From Tupaia tana (Eukaryota; Chordata; Mammalia; Scandentia; Tupaiidae): 64,000 nt of DNA. Shown here one piece after another: positions 42,863 through 54,842 of the stretch (within the stretch, counting starts at the first letter, position 1; every line of letters starts with the position of its first letter). Where the stretch lies: contig JAKSZU010000008.1 in the NCBI GenBank assembly GCA_026018925.1, forward strand, positions 7,802,415-7,866,414, given 5' to 3'. The notes beneath the pieces were generated by a model. It did not search any database, was not told the DNA's origin, and saw only the letters and a program-made list of their open reading frames with translations. The position numbers were made by a program, and so were the translations under genes.

Positions 42863-44434
42863 CTACACGAGAAGAAGCGCAGGGTTCAGAACTGGCCGGG
42901 GCAAACGCCCTGAGATCAAGCACACAGTTACCACGAAACGTCTGCTCTTCTAACAGAATGTGTTAGTAGCAGAGCATCCAAAGTTCCCTCCTATCTTTTC
43001 AAAGGTTGGTCTTCATTTGCTTTTATCTCCACCTCCTAGAAATGAAGATGGCTTTGTCTCTCAAACTGAATCTACACAACTACACGTGGTTAGGGAAATT
43101 AGGAACAAAGTAGTTATAACTCTGATACAGTCTGATAAACAAGCATATTATCTTACATTTCACATACCCGGGACCAGATGCATTGCGTACAGAGAATAAG
43201 TCTCTAGACAAGAATAGAAATGCCTACGAACAACAACAAAGTTAATGAAGAGAAGAGGGGATGCTTGAGACAGGCCTGTACTTGAAGGACCTTGGGCAAG
43301 ATACTAAACCTTTACAAAATTCAGTTTCTTCTTAAAGAGGACAGCACTCCATGAACTCTGAGGGGGTACCGTTAGGTTTAAGGGAAATAATTCTGTTAGC
43401 ACACAGCTAGACACACTGTAGGAATCCCATAAAAATAAACTTTAAAAAAAATTTACATGGCATATAGAAAGCCTAATTAAAGTCTACACAGATAGTCTAA
43501 TTAAACGGTTGGAAAAGATTGCCTATTTAAACTGTCAATTCAGTAGCAATGTTCCACAAAAACTGTGCATACGTCTAAAACTTAAAATTAATAATAATAC
43601 ACCCAATAAGTTGCAACCCCTTCATTTTATCAAACCTAGAAGAACAACTGGCCGAGGCTCATCCCTAAATGTTGACAATGAGCCTTGTATCTTTAAGATG
43701 TGGTTAGAAAAAGGTATTTCATACTCTAGTCTTCACAAAGAACATGCTAATAAAAATTTTTTAAAGGAAAATACCAAGGTTTTATATAAGCTCACAAAAC
43801 CTAGTATACATGATGCTACAAAACTCATTAGAAACGGTGTCCTAATTTAAACAACATTCATAGAAACCTAACGCTTTAAAGAAATTCCAGGCACCAAGTA
43901 TAAAAACACAATCACGTGAGAACATCTGGTAGAATAATCCGATGTTATCAAAAAAGTGTTATCTTCTGTTCTACCTGGAAAACAGTTAACACAGTTCATA
44001 TCATATATCCAGACTACAACTTGTCTAAAAAGTGAGAATAGTAGCAAAAATTAGTAGTAGGGAAAAAGTGCATTTTCAACTCTAAAACAATCTCCCATAA
44101 TGGAAAGAAGTATGTGTATCCTTTCCAACTAAGTCAACACATAGAAACCTTTTCTGAAGGAGGACTCATCTCGTTTAGAGAGAGAATCTGAGCAAAGTTA
44201 CTAGACATAAATGAGTAAAAACACAACCTAGAGCGCTCTCTCCTCTTCCATTTATTATCAATTTCCTCTCAATGCTAAAACTTATTTTCTGTGTTCATTC
44301 ACCATGCTGTGTTGAAACACAAAGCACTTCCCTATGGTGGACTATAACCATTCCAGAATGACTTTCAAAGTAGGGAGCGACCACAGCACTGGTAAATGAC
44401 TGAATTCCTGACTTCAGTTAAAGAAAGTAGACAG
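42863..44434. other. repeat-poor intron stretch
   Basis: About 1.5 kb with only one MIR relic (43270-43440). A 113-codon plus frame at 43509-43850 has no recognisable content. Confidence 0.5.
43270..43440 (+). mobile_element. MIR relic
   Basis: GACCTTGGGCAAGATACTAA and GTTAGCACACAGCTAGACAC follow the second half of MIR. Confidence 0.65.
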
Positions 44435-44704
44435 CGGGACTAGCAGTTAGCGTAATGGCTATGTCGCTGGACTCCCATGTGGTGGACCAAGGTTTGAGTC
44501 CCAGACCCGGTGGCTTAAACTCACACCAGGTGCGTATGTGTGCATGCCCAAGATCCCGAGAGGAGAATGGAGGAGAAGGGATTGCGGCATGGTCATCCCC
44601 CTGGGGGGTGATTTCTCAGTTTCTGTCTCTCTGTCTCCTTCTATCTTTCTAGAGAGCACACACACCCTATAGCAAAAACCTCTCAAAATAATAATAATAA
44701 TAAT
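44435..44704 (+). mobile_element. young-type tRNA SINE
   Basis: Head GGGACTAGCAGTTAGCGTAA, complete body and an (AAT)n tail in place of poly(A). Confidence 0.92.
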
Positions 44705-45129
44705 CAGCTTTGGATCAATCCAACCACTCAATACTTCCCACCATACACAAAAACAATTCAATACTGCTGGAGAAAAATCACACAACCATGGCAAAGCCAC
44801 CAGCATTCTGCTATTCTAAGCCACCCAGGGTCGCTTTCATCCACTGGTCACTCTCAGGTCCTATGCCCTTCCTTCACTCTGAGCCACTAAGAGAAAACAC
44901 ATTAGAGATTCCCCCAGTTACCAGCAAACATCTCACTAATTACATCTCCATTCTTATCTGTCCCCCACCTCGGAGGAACAGCTGACCTTCTTCCCATCAA
45001 GACTCGCAGCAGCCCCTGCAGGGTTCAAAAACTCAGAGCCCTCTCTCTGGGTTCATACTCTACCCCCCACGACGGCCTGAGCAGCAGGAGCCTCTAGATG
45101 AGCCCACCCTGTGGAACTCTCAAAGGACC
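44705..45129. other. intron, C-rich, unassigned
   Basis: Somewhat GC-richer than its surroundings; no feature recognised. Confidence 0.5.
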
Positions 45130-45320
45130 TTGTGCTTCTCCCTTAGAGGCAGTGCTGCAGTTTACTGAGATAATCGACTTCCTGATGACTTGCTCAGTGA
45201 GGCCCTGCCCAGATCCAGCGCCGCCCCTGCAGGCAGATCGTGCCGGTCGTGTTGAGTACTGCACTTCCCGCACCACGCACTGTACTGGATAAATACTTCT
45301 TTGTTGAAGGAACAAACAGA
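45130..45320 (+). mobile_element. possible L2/MIR 3' end
   Basis: The end GGATAAATACTTCTTTGTTG with GAAGGAACAAA matches the terminal block of L2. Confidence 0.4.
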
Positions 45321-45461
45321 AGAAGTACAAACAAACTCCCTATTTTACACTAATTCCAAATAACAGTTATCCTAGTAGATATGGCTTAATAGTTCAAAAA
45401 TCTAAAAATTTGACCAAAATTTCTATAATAAAATAAACAATTTAGCACATATTTTGGATTG

Positions 45462-45465
<4 letters not shown>

Positions 45466-45494
<29 letters not shown>
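45466..45494. repeat. poly(T), about 29 bp
   Basis: A T run after GGGGA; the element it may have belonged to was not recognised. Confidence 0.9.
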
Positions 45495-45804
45495 GAGCCA
45501 AGACTGAATCTGATTGACTGCTACAAGTATTTCCTAGAGCAACTATGGACCTTCCAAAATAACCTGTTTTTTTTTCATTTATATTATCTCAATTTGAGAA
45601 CTGATATAAAGTGCTCATCAATTTTGAGCTTACCCTATGTCACCCTATCTTACTAGGAAATATTTATTATGTAAGAACTCGTTTAGCCAGAAGATAGTTT
45701 TCATTTAAATTGCTAAAGTAAATTATTTCTCTAGTTACAAAATACAATCTGTATTTAGACTGATTTAACAAAAATACATTCGCACAAAGAAAAAAATTTT
45801 AGTG

Positions 45805-46045
45805 GGTCAGATGATGGCACAGCTGTAAAAGGGGGAGGTGCTCTGCAAGGCCGTTCCACATGGGAAGGTTGGTGGTTTAATCCTGGAGACCTCCCTGAGC
45901 ATGCTAGGCACACACTCGCCTACAACCTGACACTGGCTGAAGGCTGGGTACCCTCACGGGTACCGACATGAGTATCACCATATTAAGATCTCAATAGATG
46001 TCTCTCTTCTCTCTCATGAAAGAAAGAAATAAACTTGTAAAAAAA
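45805..46045 (+). mobile_element. old SINE, third architecture
   Basis: GGGTCAGATGATGGCACAGC head, GAGACCTCCCTGAGCATGCT body and CTCTCATGAAAGAAAGAAAT tail; related to 20068. Confidence 0.65.
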
Positions 46046-46534
46046 AGAAAAGATGTCTTAGATACTCATTGCGTTGTTTCCTCAGATTTTTTTCTTCTGG
46101 GCTTTATTTTTTTTTAAGCTTTCTTTATTTCTTTCTTCCATGAAAAAGAAAAAGTACAGTGCCACCCTCAACAGGGTCTCATGCTGCAATCCCTGCCCAG
46201 CCTTCCCCACCAGCCAGGATCACAAGCACACACACGGCATATACAGTGCCGAGAAACCGAACCCTCACCTTCCACATGGATCCAGCACCAAGGAGCAGCA
46301 TGCCACTGCACCCCATGCTGTCCTTCTTTCAGTTTTAATGTCATTCCATTATTGTAAGTTGTTCTTTGTTGTAAAGATTTTCTATAACCAAAATGGATTT
46401 TTTTTAACTCTTGCAATTACCAAAAAAGCTGTCAAAAATTGAAATTGTCTTTTACAAAGACAATTTGTTAACATGTATATTTTTTCCAAAGTATTTTCAA
46501 ATTAAAAACAAAAGGAAGAAAACATTTTTTTCCT
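46046..46534. other. intron, unassigned, with a 122-codon plus frame
   Basis: The frame at 46074-46442 shows no recognisable protein content. 46080-46330 could contain another decayed SINE. Confidence 0.4.
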
Positions 46535-46781
46535 ATTTTTTGAGAGGTTTTTGCTATAAGGCGCATGTGCTAACCAGAGAGACAGAGAGACAGAAAGCTA
46601 GAAATCACCCCCCAGGGGGGATGGCCGTGCCACAATACCCTCTCCTCCATTCTCCTCTCAGGATCTTGGGCACACACGCACACGTGCCCAGTGTGAGTTT
46701 AAGCCACCAGGTCCGGGACTCAAACCGCAGTCAACTACATGGGAGTCCAGCAACGTAACAATTACGCCAACTACTGGTCCC
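46535..46781 (-). mobile_element. young-type tRNA SINE
   Basis: GAGAGGTTTTTGCTATAAGG start and head end ACTACTGGTCCC. CATTTTTTCCTAT and CATTTTCTCCTAT flank it. Confidence 0.93.
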
Positions 46782-46861
46782 CATTTTCTCCTATGAATGA
46801 TACCAACAGCTCATTGCTATGATAGCATTTCAGATGAGAAACACGGGGCTGAAAAGGTGAT

Positions 46862-47068
46862 GCAACGCTCAGCTGCAGTGACACACGCTGCTACACAGAG
46901 GCTGAGACCGTACGGGAGGCCCAAAGTCAGTCCCAGGCTCAGCCTACGTAAGCCAAGCACAGTGCTGTACACCTGTGGTCCCCCTGGGTGGCTGGGAGCT
47001 AGGGCAGGAGAATGCCAACATGGCAAGATTCTGTCAACACAAAAATCAATCTCCATAAATAAATAAAC
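46862..47068 (+). mobile_element. possible relict 7SL-derived SINE
   Basis: The right part matches the order of a 7SL/Alu-type monomer: GCTGTACACCTGTGGTCCC, GGCTGGGAGCTAGGGCAGGA, GCCAACATGGCAAGATTCTG and an A-rich tail. The left part (CAGTGACACACG, AGGCTGAGACC, CAGGCTCAGCC) could be a second, more decayed arm. I know of no tRNA-SINE block here. Confidence 0.45.
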
Positions 47069-47899
47069 GTTTAGAATGATTATATAATGTATTGACATTA
47101 AAATAGTAAGTTGATCTTATACTGGCACTAGCTAGAAGTAAAGTCTTTTCATGCCTGAGTTAGTGTCAAGCATGCCAGGCTGAGAGCTTGCTGTAACACA
47201 TACTTTCTATGCGGCAAACCCCAATGGTAGAGAAAAACTCTATTTTTAACTTTTCAACACACTTAAGAAACTTATCATTTGAATAAATGTTCTAGTGTTG
47301 CTGAAATGCAATTATAGCGGAATTATCCCATCACAGGGAAAATAGCAACCACGGAATACACCTTCCTGGTGAAAATGGTCTCAGAGCCCTATATTGTGCA
47401 GAATTGCAAAGTAATTCAAAATTAAAGAACTACAAAACAAGAAGGCAACAGAGAGAAACACAAAAGGTCAGTGATAAGATTCCAAGGTAAAACTAATGTT
47501 ATAGAGGTGTTTTTACACAAACTTCCAATATTTAATTTCATAATACTAGAATTTAGGTGTGAACTAAATGAAAAAGAGTAACCAAAATATTCATCTAAAG
47601 TTTGGAATTTAAGCACCTGAGGGAACACATCTGCACTGCAGTAAGAAGAATGTGTTCCGCAGCCCGACAACACATGCAGAGTACATTGGTATCGATGAAG
47701 CACAAAAATGAACATTTCAAACACATAATTGTCTCAAGGAAGTTCCAGAAACCAACTTTACAGTTCTGAATATATTAAAATGTTTCATAATTATTAAATA
47801 ACTCTTTTCGCTTAGAACTACGAAGCACATGTATAACTTTTGTGTCTATCACAGGCATCCACTTCAAAAAATTATTCAGGACAATACCAAGTATCAGCA
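47069..47899. other. intron, no recognised feature
   Basis: A/T-rich unique sequence. Confidence 0.55.
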
Positions 47900-48300
47900 G
47901 GGAATCAGAACAAATGTAATTCTCAAACTTTGTAGAGGAGCATGCGAACTGGTTTAGAAAACTGGCAATAGCAACTAAAATTAAATTTTAAAATATCCCA
48001 TTACCCAGTGATTCCATTCTAAAATTAGGTGCTCCAGACATAAGTGCATACATTTGCCAGAGGATATGTACAAGAATGTAGACAGCAAGATTATTTGCAT
48101 TAGCCAAAACCTAGCAGCAACTCAAATATTTACCAATACAAGAATGGATATTAGTTATACAATAGAGTATTACACTGCAATGGAAAGGCGCTGTTGGTAA
48201 ATGTAACATGAATATATTTCACAGTCACAATATGCAGCAAGGAAAGAGTTCATACTGCATAAGATGCCATTTATATGGAATTCCAGATCAGTCAGCACTA
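47900..48300 (+). mobile_element. old L1 ORF2 3' fragment
   Basis: Contains degenerate blocks typical of the L1 ORF2 end: CCCAGTGATTCCATTCTAAA, and CAAGAATGGATATTAGTT followed by a TACACTGCAATGGAAA block. It is on the plus strand and non-coding. Confidence 0.6.
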
Positions 48301-48435
48301 ATCTGTGATAACAGATTCATAATAACGACAACCAACATATGCCCAGCCCTGGTGAGGGCCATCCGCTGCTACACCCCCATACTTCTTCCACGACACTGAG
48401 CAAGAAAATCCGGACGTGTAACAGTTCATACTGCA

Positions 48436-48688
48436 GGGCCAGAAGGTGTGGTGGTGGTTAAAGCACTGGGCTCCCAAATGGCCAACCACAGTTCGAGTTC
48501 TGGACCCGGCAGCTTGACAATCACACTAGGTACATGTGCAAGCAATGCCCAGGGTGCCAAGAGAAGAATGAAGGAAAAGGGATTACACTGTGGCCATTCC
48601 CCTGAGGGGAAGGGGGTGATTTCTCACTTCCTCTCTCTCCCATGAGCACAGGTGCCCTAATTAGAAAAACCTTAAAAAACAAAAAAAA
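48436..48688 (+). mobile_element. old-type tRNA SINE
   Basis: Head GGGCCAGAAGGTGTGGTGGT, B box GGTTCGAGTTC; AGTTCATA is duplicated on both sides. Confidence 0.9.
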
Positions 48689-49239
48689 GTTCATATGACG
48701 GCATTTTGGGGGAGGAAAGCAGGAAAGCCAGCAAGTGTGTGCAAAGAGGTTTGACAGGCCAGGCTTGTGTCAGAACACCCTGCTCTGGACAGAACTGATC
48801 CAGCAAGAACTCGTTCCCTCCCCCACCCCCAGAGACAGCACCTCCCACTGGGCCTGCCTGACAACAGTGCTGCTTTTGCAATCGGGATTCACCTAAGTTA
48901 TCCTGTGGACACTCAGACCAGAAGAAATGGTTTACCTTACAATCATTTAGTGTTTTACAGAAACTAACTACAGTTCCATAGCAGTTTCCTTTTGTTCGGC
49001 AAAGCTGGTACTGTTTTCCTTTATCCATGAGAAAATGCTCCTGAAGAGGTTCAGTGCTTCGCCTGCTGTTTTAGTGTTCACCTCCTCCACCCTCCCTCCT
49101 CCCATCTCCTTCTTCCTTTTGTCTTTTACTTTCTAAAGCTATCCTGTACCTTTCATAAAGTGAAATGCAGAGGTGTGAAATGCGCAGCGTGTATGAATTT
49201 ATATCTCATGGCTCCTCCTGCTCCGCACTTTTCCTCACC
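48689..49239. other. intron, no recognised feature
   Basis: Mixed composition; nothing identified. Confidence 0.55.
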
Positions 49240-49530
49240 TCGACTCCACGGAAGGCTGCCGTTTCCTGACCTGTTATCACAGATCAGTACTGTCTGATCG
49301 GCTATACCACACAAGGGGAACCTTAGACAGTGGGAACTCATGCATCTGGACTGTGTTGCTCAACACTGTGGAAGAAACACGAGAGAGAAGCAGCAGATGG
49401 CCCTCACCAGGGCTGCGCTCATGCTAGCACCAGTCACCCACACCATGAGCTGGATAAACCATTTCCCTTTATAAATCACCTAGCCTGGGGTGTTCTGTTA
49501 CAGCCACACAAGTGGACTAACAGACTATGA
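49240..49530 (+). mobile_element. MaLR-like LTR, 3' part
   Basis: GGCCCTCACCAGGGCTGCGC, TTTATAAATCACCTAGCCTG and a TTCTGTTACAGCCACACAAG end followed by TGGACTAACAGA are the closing blocks of an MST/THE1-type LTR. Confidence 0.6.
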
Positions 49531-49608
49531 TCATTACCTGCTTTCAGGAACTCTAATATACATAAAACCCCAAGAATTCTCTTGAAATTGGCTTATTAGG
49601 AGATTCTC

Positions 49609-49857
49609 GGGGCCAGCAGATGGTGTAGCTGTTACATCACTGGACTCTCACACGGCCGACTGCGGTTCAAGTGCCAGACCCAGTGCCTTGAAAATCATGC
49701 GGGGCACTTGTGCGTGCATGCCCAAGATCCCCAGGAGAAGAAGAGAGGAGAAGGGAATGCAGTCTGGCCATCCTCCTAAGGGTGATTTCTCACTTTCTCT
49801 CTGTCTCTCCCTCTCTCTCCAGCGAGCACATGCAAAAACCTCTTTAAAAAAAAAAAA
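49609..49857 (+). mobile_element. old-type tRNA SINE
   Basis: Head GGGGCCAGCAGATGGTGTAG, body CAAGATCCCCAGGAGAAGAA, short A tail. Confidence 0.9.
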
Positions 49858-50362
49858 GACCTTCTGCTCGATATTTCTAAAATACCTATATTAAATACAC
49901 AATCTTATAGAAAAAAATAATTTCACTATTAATTTACAAACGTATAAATCTTCAAGTACTACTTTCAATCTAATTTGCTTAGTCATGCAATTCACTTACA
50001 AACTACTAAGACTCTTTAATTACAGGAAGAAATTACTGTTGGCATAGCTAAGAAAATACGATTTACCCTACAAACTTTTCCTTTACAACCTAATTATTGC
50101 TTTGTCTACAACTTCCAAAAACACAGCTAATACATAGTATTCGATTATCTACCACTGTTACTGCTGCTATACTCTGAAAATGACATGCAAAAGAAAGTCC
50201 TGTACTCAAATACTTTAATACTGAATTTTCTTATCACCAAGATAATCACCAGCACTCTTGATGGATTTATCAAAAAGTTATAAAGAAATAAATCAAGAAA
50301 GTTCTCCACTTTTTCAGAAGACTGAAAAGCATCACAGTAGCGTGGCATTAAACTAAAAATGT
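49858..50362. other. intron, no recognised feature
   Basis: A/T-rich unique sequence. Confidence 0.6.
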
Positions 50363-50618
50363 GGGGCCAGCCAGTGAGGTGGTTAAGGCGGCTGGATCCC
50401 ATAAGGCCGGCAGCATGTCTTGAATCCCGACCCAGCAGCTTGAGAAACACACCCGGGATGTGTGTGTACATGCCAAAAACCCTCACAGGAGAGACGGAGA
50501 AGAAAGGACTGTGGCGTGACCATTACCCATAGTGGGTGCTTTCTCTCTCCCCCACCCTGTCTCTCTCTGGCAAGCACATGAACACTCTGGTAAATTTAAA
50601 AAAAAAAAAAAAAAAAAG
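50363..50618 (+). mobile_element. old-type tRNA SINE
   Basis: GGGGCCAGCCAGTGAGGTGG head and GAGAAACACACCCGGGATGT; ends CTCTGGTAAATTTAAAA with A then AG repeats. Confidence 0.85.
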
Positions 50619-50701
50619 AGAGAGAGAGAGAAAGTAAAATTAACCTCCTATTAACAAGGATATTAGAGCCACCTAAGAAAACAATTTAAAGAACCTGGTC
50701 A

Positions 50702-50930
50702 GGGGCCAGCAGGTGGCATGGTAGTTAAGGTGCTAGCCTACATGGCCAACAGCTGTTCAAGTTCCAGACCTGGCAGCTGGAAAGGTCATGCAAGGCATGT
50801 GTGTGTGCATGTCCAAATCCTGAGAGAAGAATAGAGGAGAAGGGACTGTGGCATGGCCATCCCACCTGGGGGGGTGATAACTTTCTGCCTCTCCCGCAAG
50901 CATATGCACCCTATAGCAAAAATCTCTCTC
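50702..50930 (+). mobile_element. old-type tRNA SINE
   Basis: GGGGCCAGCAGGTGGCATGG head, partly deleted middle, ends CCCTATAGCAAAAATCTCTC. Confidence 0.88.
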
Positions 50931-50950
50931 AGAAAGACGAAAAACTAGGC

Positions 50951-51223
50951 TTTTTTTTCGTTTTTTTTTTTTTTTTGGAGAGGTTTTGGCTATAGGGCGT
51001 GGTATGCGCTCTCCAGACAGACAGAGACAGAAAGCGAGAAATCACCCCCCAGGGGGGATGGCCACACCGCGATCCCTTCTCCTCCGTTCTCCTCTTGGGA
51101 TCTTGGGCATAGCACGCACGCACACACGCTCGGTGTGAGTTTTAAGCCACCAGGTCCAGGATGCAAACCGTGATCGACTACGTGGGAGTCCAGCAACACA
51201 GCCATTATGCTAACTGCTGGTCC
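50951..51223 (-). mobile_element. young tRNA SINE
   Basis: T run, GGAGAGGTTTTGGCTATAGG, head end TAACTGCTGGTCCC. It lies tail to tail with the plus-strand SINE at 50702. Confidence 0.94.
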
Positions 51224-51234
51224 CTTTCGTTACA

Positions 51235-51570
51235 TTCTAAAATGCTGCTAAAACACAGATGAATCCTGAGGACATTATGCTAAGTAAAAGAAGTCAGTCG
51301 CAGAAAACGACCCACATGAATTCATTTATATGAAAAGTACAATGAGACAAATCCAGAGACAGGAGGTAGAAGAGCGGATGCCTAGGGTCTGAGGGGAGAG
51401 CGGGAATGGACAAAACTGTGAGCGTTACGGAGATTTTTGGGTTTGCGAGGAGCTGCAGTGTTACAGGGCTAGACTGCAGTAGAAGTTGACAACTCTCCCT
51501 ATATAACCCGGAGAACGGCATATAGACGAACTTTATGGGATGTGAAATATATTTCAGTAAAGCTATAAAA
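51235..51570 (+). mobile_element. L1 3' UTR-like fragment
   Basis: The block GATGAATCCTGAGGACATTA followed by CTAAGTAAAAGAAGTCAGTC is the classic end of old L1 ORF2, followed by degenerate 3' UTR. Confidence 0.6.
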
Positions 51571-51841
51571 ACACTGAAAGGGAATCCGGCCTCGGTCACA
51601 CTCCCACGTCTCACACATCTCCAAGTGCTCTGGAGCTACAGGTGGCCTGGCCACCCTGCCGGACACTGCAGACCTGCAGAACACCTTCACCAGCCTGGGG
51701 AGTCCCGGACAGCACTGCTCCCCAGTGAAGCAGCCGCCACAGCACACAAGGAGACGGGGAGGGGGTGGGGGGGAGCCTGGCGACACGCTCAGGCATTCAC
51801 CTCCAGAGAACAATAAGGAACGCTGGATCAAGACCACTAAA

Positions 51842-52005
51842 GGGACCAGCAGGTGCTGTGGTGGTTAAGGAGCTGGACATTCCCACATGGCTGACCACGG
51901 TTTGAGTCCCAGACCTGGTGAATTGTTTTCTTGCTTTTTTCTCTCTCTCTGTCCCTCACTGGTCAAATTAAAATAAATGAATGAATCAATAAAACTAAAT
52001 AATTC
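51842..52005 (+). mobile_element. short-form tRNA SINE, split by a young SINE
   Basis: Head GGGACCAGCAGGTGCTGTGG, GTCAAATTAAAATAAATGAA tail. The younger SINE at 52006 sits in the tail and the rest resumes at 52270. Confidence 0.9.
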
Positions 52006-52267
52006 TTTTTTTTTTTTTGGAGAGGTTTTCGCTATAGGGCGCGTGCGCTCGCCAGACAGAGAGAGACATAGAGACAGAAAGCGAGAAATCACCCCCAGGG
52101 GGGATGGTCACACCGCAATCCCTTCTCCTCCATTCTCCTCTCGGGATCTTGGGCACGCATGCACACGCGCCCGGCGTGAGTTTTAAGCCACCGGGTCTGG
52201 GATGCGAACCGCGGTCGACTACGTGGGAGTCCAGCGACATAGCCATTACGCTAACTGCTGGTTCCCA
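52006..52267 (-). mobile_element. young tRNA SINE nested in the tail of 51842
   Basis: GGTTTTCGCTATAGGGCGCG and many intact CpGs mark a young copy. ACTAAATAATTCTT is duplicated perfectly at 51994 and 52270. Confidence 0.97.
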
Positions 52268-52278
52268 GACTAAATAAT

Positions 52279-52283
<5 letters not shown>

Positions 52284-52315
<32 letters not shown>

Positions 52316-52316
52316 A
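52284..52316. repeat. poly(A), about 33 bp
   Basis: The terminal A tail of the interrupted short SINE. Confidence 0.9.
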
Positions 52317-52437
52317 AAGAGAGAGAGACTACAGTAAAAATAGCCAGACAACAATTAAACACAGGCAAACACAGGTGCTTGCTCTTCTGTACAAATGCAA
52401 AAAAAGCAGAGAAAAGAAAGATTTAAAAAAAAAAGAA

Positions 52438-52459
52438 ACACACACACACACACACACAT
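52438..52459. repeat. (AC)n microsatellite
   Basis: About 11 AC units after an A-rich stretch. Confidence 0.9.
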
Positions 52460-52957
52460 ATTCCCAGATTCTTCATAAATCTACCAAGTCTGGGAGGGTT
52501 CACAGAATATTCTTCTGTCAGGGCGTGAGCACAGCAATCCATTTCTGAGGCTGTGCTGTTTCCTCCGGAGAAGAGATTGATAACTCACATTCAAGAACCG
52601 TAAAGAATTGAAGATTCAATATAATTCAACATTGCCTATCATTTTCACGATTAGATGAAGACAGAATAATGCACTTCAAGGAAAGTCCATTTATCTAATG
52701 TGGCTTAAATAACAATATTTTTAACGACCCACTCATAACTTCTACTGATGCTTCTGTGACCACTTTAAGAGAGAAGACTGTTGAGACTGTTTATTTCTCA
52801 TTTTAAAGTGCAAAACCTTTTTCGTTTGTTTTATACTGCCATCAACTGGCAATGACATGTAATGCAGCTTACCAAGTGCCGCATTAAAAAAAAACTGAAG
52901 GGACTGTAAAACAGGATGCAGACATACTCGGTTTGTTTTTTTTGTTGTTGTTTTTGT
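52460..52957. other. intron, no recognised feature
   Basis: Unique A/T-rich sequence. Confidence 0.55.
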
Positions 52958-53158
52958 AATTTTTTAAGAGTGTGTGGGTCCAACAGAGAGAGGAGAAAGC
53001 ACCTCCTATAGGGAATGGTCATCATACCACAATCCCTTCTCCATTTCTCCATCTACCGAAATTCTGAGCACCCACAAACATGTCTCCCAAACCAAGACTC
53101 GAACTGTGAGGTCAGCAAAGTGGGATCCAGCTACCTTAACCACCAGGCCAGGGAGCTG
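52958..53158 (-). mobile_element. old-type tRNA SINE
   Basis: CCACAATCCCTTCTCCATTT body and a head relic TTAACCACCAGGCCAGG. Diverged. Confidence 0.75.
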
Positions 53159-53186
53159 GTAATACTAACGTATTTTAAAAAAGTCT

Positions 53187-53408
53187 GAATCCCAGATCCA
53201 GCAGCTTGAGAAAAATGCCAGGCACATGTGTGTACATGTCCAAAATCCCAAAAGGAAGGGAAGGTGGAGGAGAAGGGAGATTGTGACACGACCATTCCCC
53301 ATGGGGGATGCTTTGTCACTTTTTCTCTCTCTCACTCACTTACTCTGTCTTTCTCCTTCTCTCTCTCTGGTGAGCACATACGCTCTCTGGAAATTAAAAA
53401 GAAAGAAA
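53187..53408 (+). mobile_element. old-type tRNA SINE, head truncated
   Basis: Starts in the B-box end (AATCCCAGATCCAGCAGCTT), with a full body ending CTCTCTGGAAATTAAAAAGA. Confidence 0.8.
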
Positions 53409-53409
53409 A

Positions 53410-53830
53410 GGCTGAGTAGGAACCAAATTATAGCGCAGTGGTAAAACACAAAGCTCTTGTGGCCGGCAGGTGGCATGGTGATTAAAGGCGCTAGATTTCA
53501 ACAAGGCCAACAGTGGTTCAAGTCTGGCACTTGGCAACTTGCTTTCTTGCTTTCCCTTTCTCTCTCTCTTTCTGTCCCTCTCTGGTCAAATTTAAAAATA
53601 ACAACAACAAATGGAATTCAATAAATAATTCTTTAAACAAAATATATAAAGCTCTTTGAGGCTGGCCCACATGAGAAGATTCCTGGTTTGCAACCAAAGA
53701 TCTCCCTAAATCCCTTGGGCATACAGTGGGCTGGCTGGGCAGAGTGGATTGAGGCAATGAGATTCTCTTGAGGGTACTGTCCTTCTATCACTACCTATCT
53801 CTCTTGCTCACACAAACCATAAATAATTTA
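53410..53830 (+). mobile_element. old SINE, third architecture, interrupted
   Basis: The head relic at 53420-53458 (ATAGCGCAGTGGTAAAACAC) and the body from 53648 (GCCCACATGAGAAGATTCCT) are separated by the SINE at 53460-53638. CACAAAGCTCTTG and TAAAGCTCTTTG mark the duplicated target. Confidence 0.7.
53460..53638 (+). mobile_element. short-form tRNA SINE inside an older SINE
   Basis: Head TGGCCGGCAGGTGGCATGGT, CT tract, GTCAAATTTAAAAATAACAA tail. Confidence 0.9.
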
Positions 53831-53869
53831 AAAAAAAAATCTTAGTAGGCAACCTGACTTGAGGAATAC

Positions 53870-54125
53870 CTGCAGATCCAATTCTAATTCAGTTGTATCA
53901 CAAGTAACTCTCACTAAGCAATTTACTTTTTGGCAGTTCAGCCACTTATTCATATACAACCTTGTCAAGCTGCCGTGCTTTTCTGCTTGATTCCATGCTC
54001 ATCCATAAAATATGACTAGTAATGACATACACGCAAGAGGGACTATAAATATTCCGGTGATGGGAATGTAAATAAGTAAACCAGCGTCAGGCACTTAGTA
54101 CGTGCTCAATAAATACCTGCTACCA
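53870..54125 (+). mobile_element. MIR relic
   Basis: TCTCACTAAGCAATTTACTT, CTCATCCATAAAATATGACT and GGCACTTAGTACGTGCTCAA with ATAAATACCTG form a clear MIR. Confidence 0.8.
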
Positions 54126-54842
54126 GCTTAGGATTCCCCTGTCAGACTACAAGAATCAACGACAGGGCTGATACCCACTTTCAACTTACTGAGATCTACT
54201 CTTCAGGATGGCAGTCATCGGAAAAAGAAAAAGCGTTCAGAAGAGTCAAAGAGCATGTGTGTGCTGGAGGGACGCTAACGGGAAGAAGGCAGGAAGTCGA
54301 AGGCCATCTTCTTACCCAGCCCCATCTGAGGTACACGCATACAGATCTACCAGATACACCCTTACGTCGCACACTATCCATTCAATTCATCAGGACAGGA
54401 AAGACCAAAACATGAAGGCCATGTCAACAGAGCTTGCACCTCTTGTGGAAGCTTAATAACACACATCCTTAGGAATGGCATCACCTAAGTAGTGGAGCAG
54501 AACCCATCTGGCTTCACCACGGAAAAACAGAAAGGACTTCTGATGCCAATAATATCACCCGGAATGTACTAGAACTCAAAGCTGAGGCTGGGGTGATCTC
54601 TGGGGCCACAGGGCAGAAAATCTGAGAGAATAAGGGAAATGAGTCCGCTAGCAAGGAGAACCCTCACATAAGTGAGGCCCTCTATTCATGGTTTCTACAC
54701 TGGAAAATGTGTGATCAAGGCAGATGGCCACCTTCCCACGATCCTGGGCTTTTTGTAGGAATATAGCCCCTGCTTCAATGCACAGAAAGCTTCCTGGATG
54801 CCTATATAGGTATAAAACTCCTGATGTCAGCTATAGGAAAAA
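54126..54842. other. intron, no recognised feature
   Basis: Mixed composition; no family or exon recognised. Confidence 0.55.
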
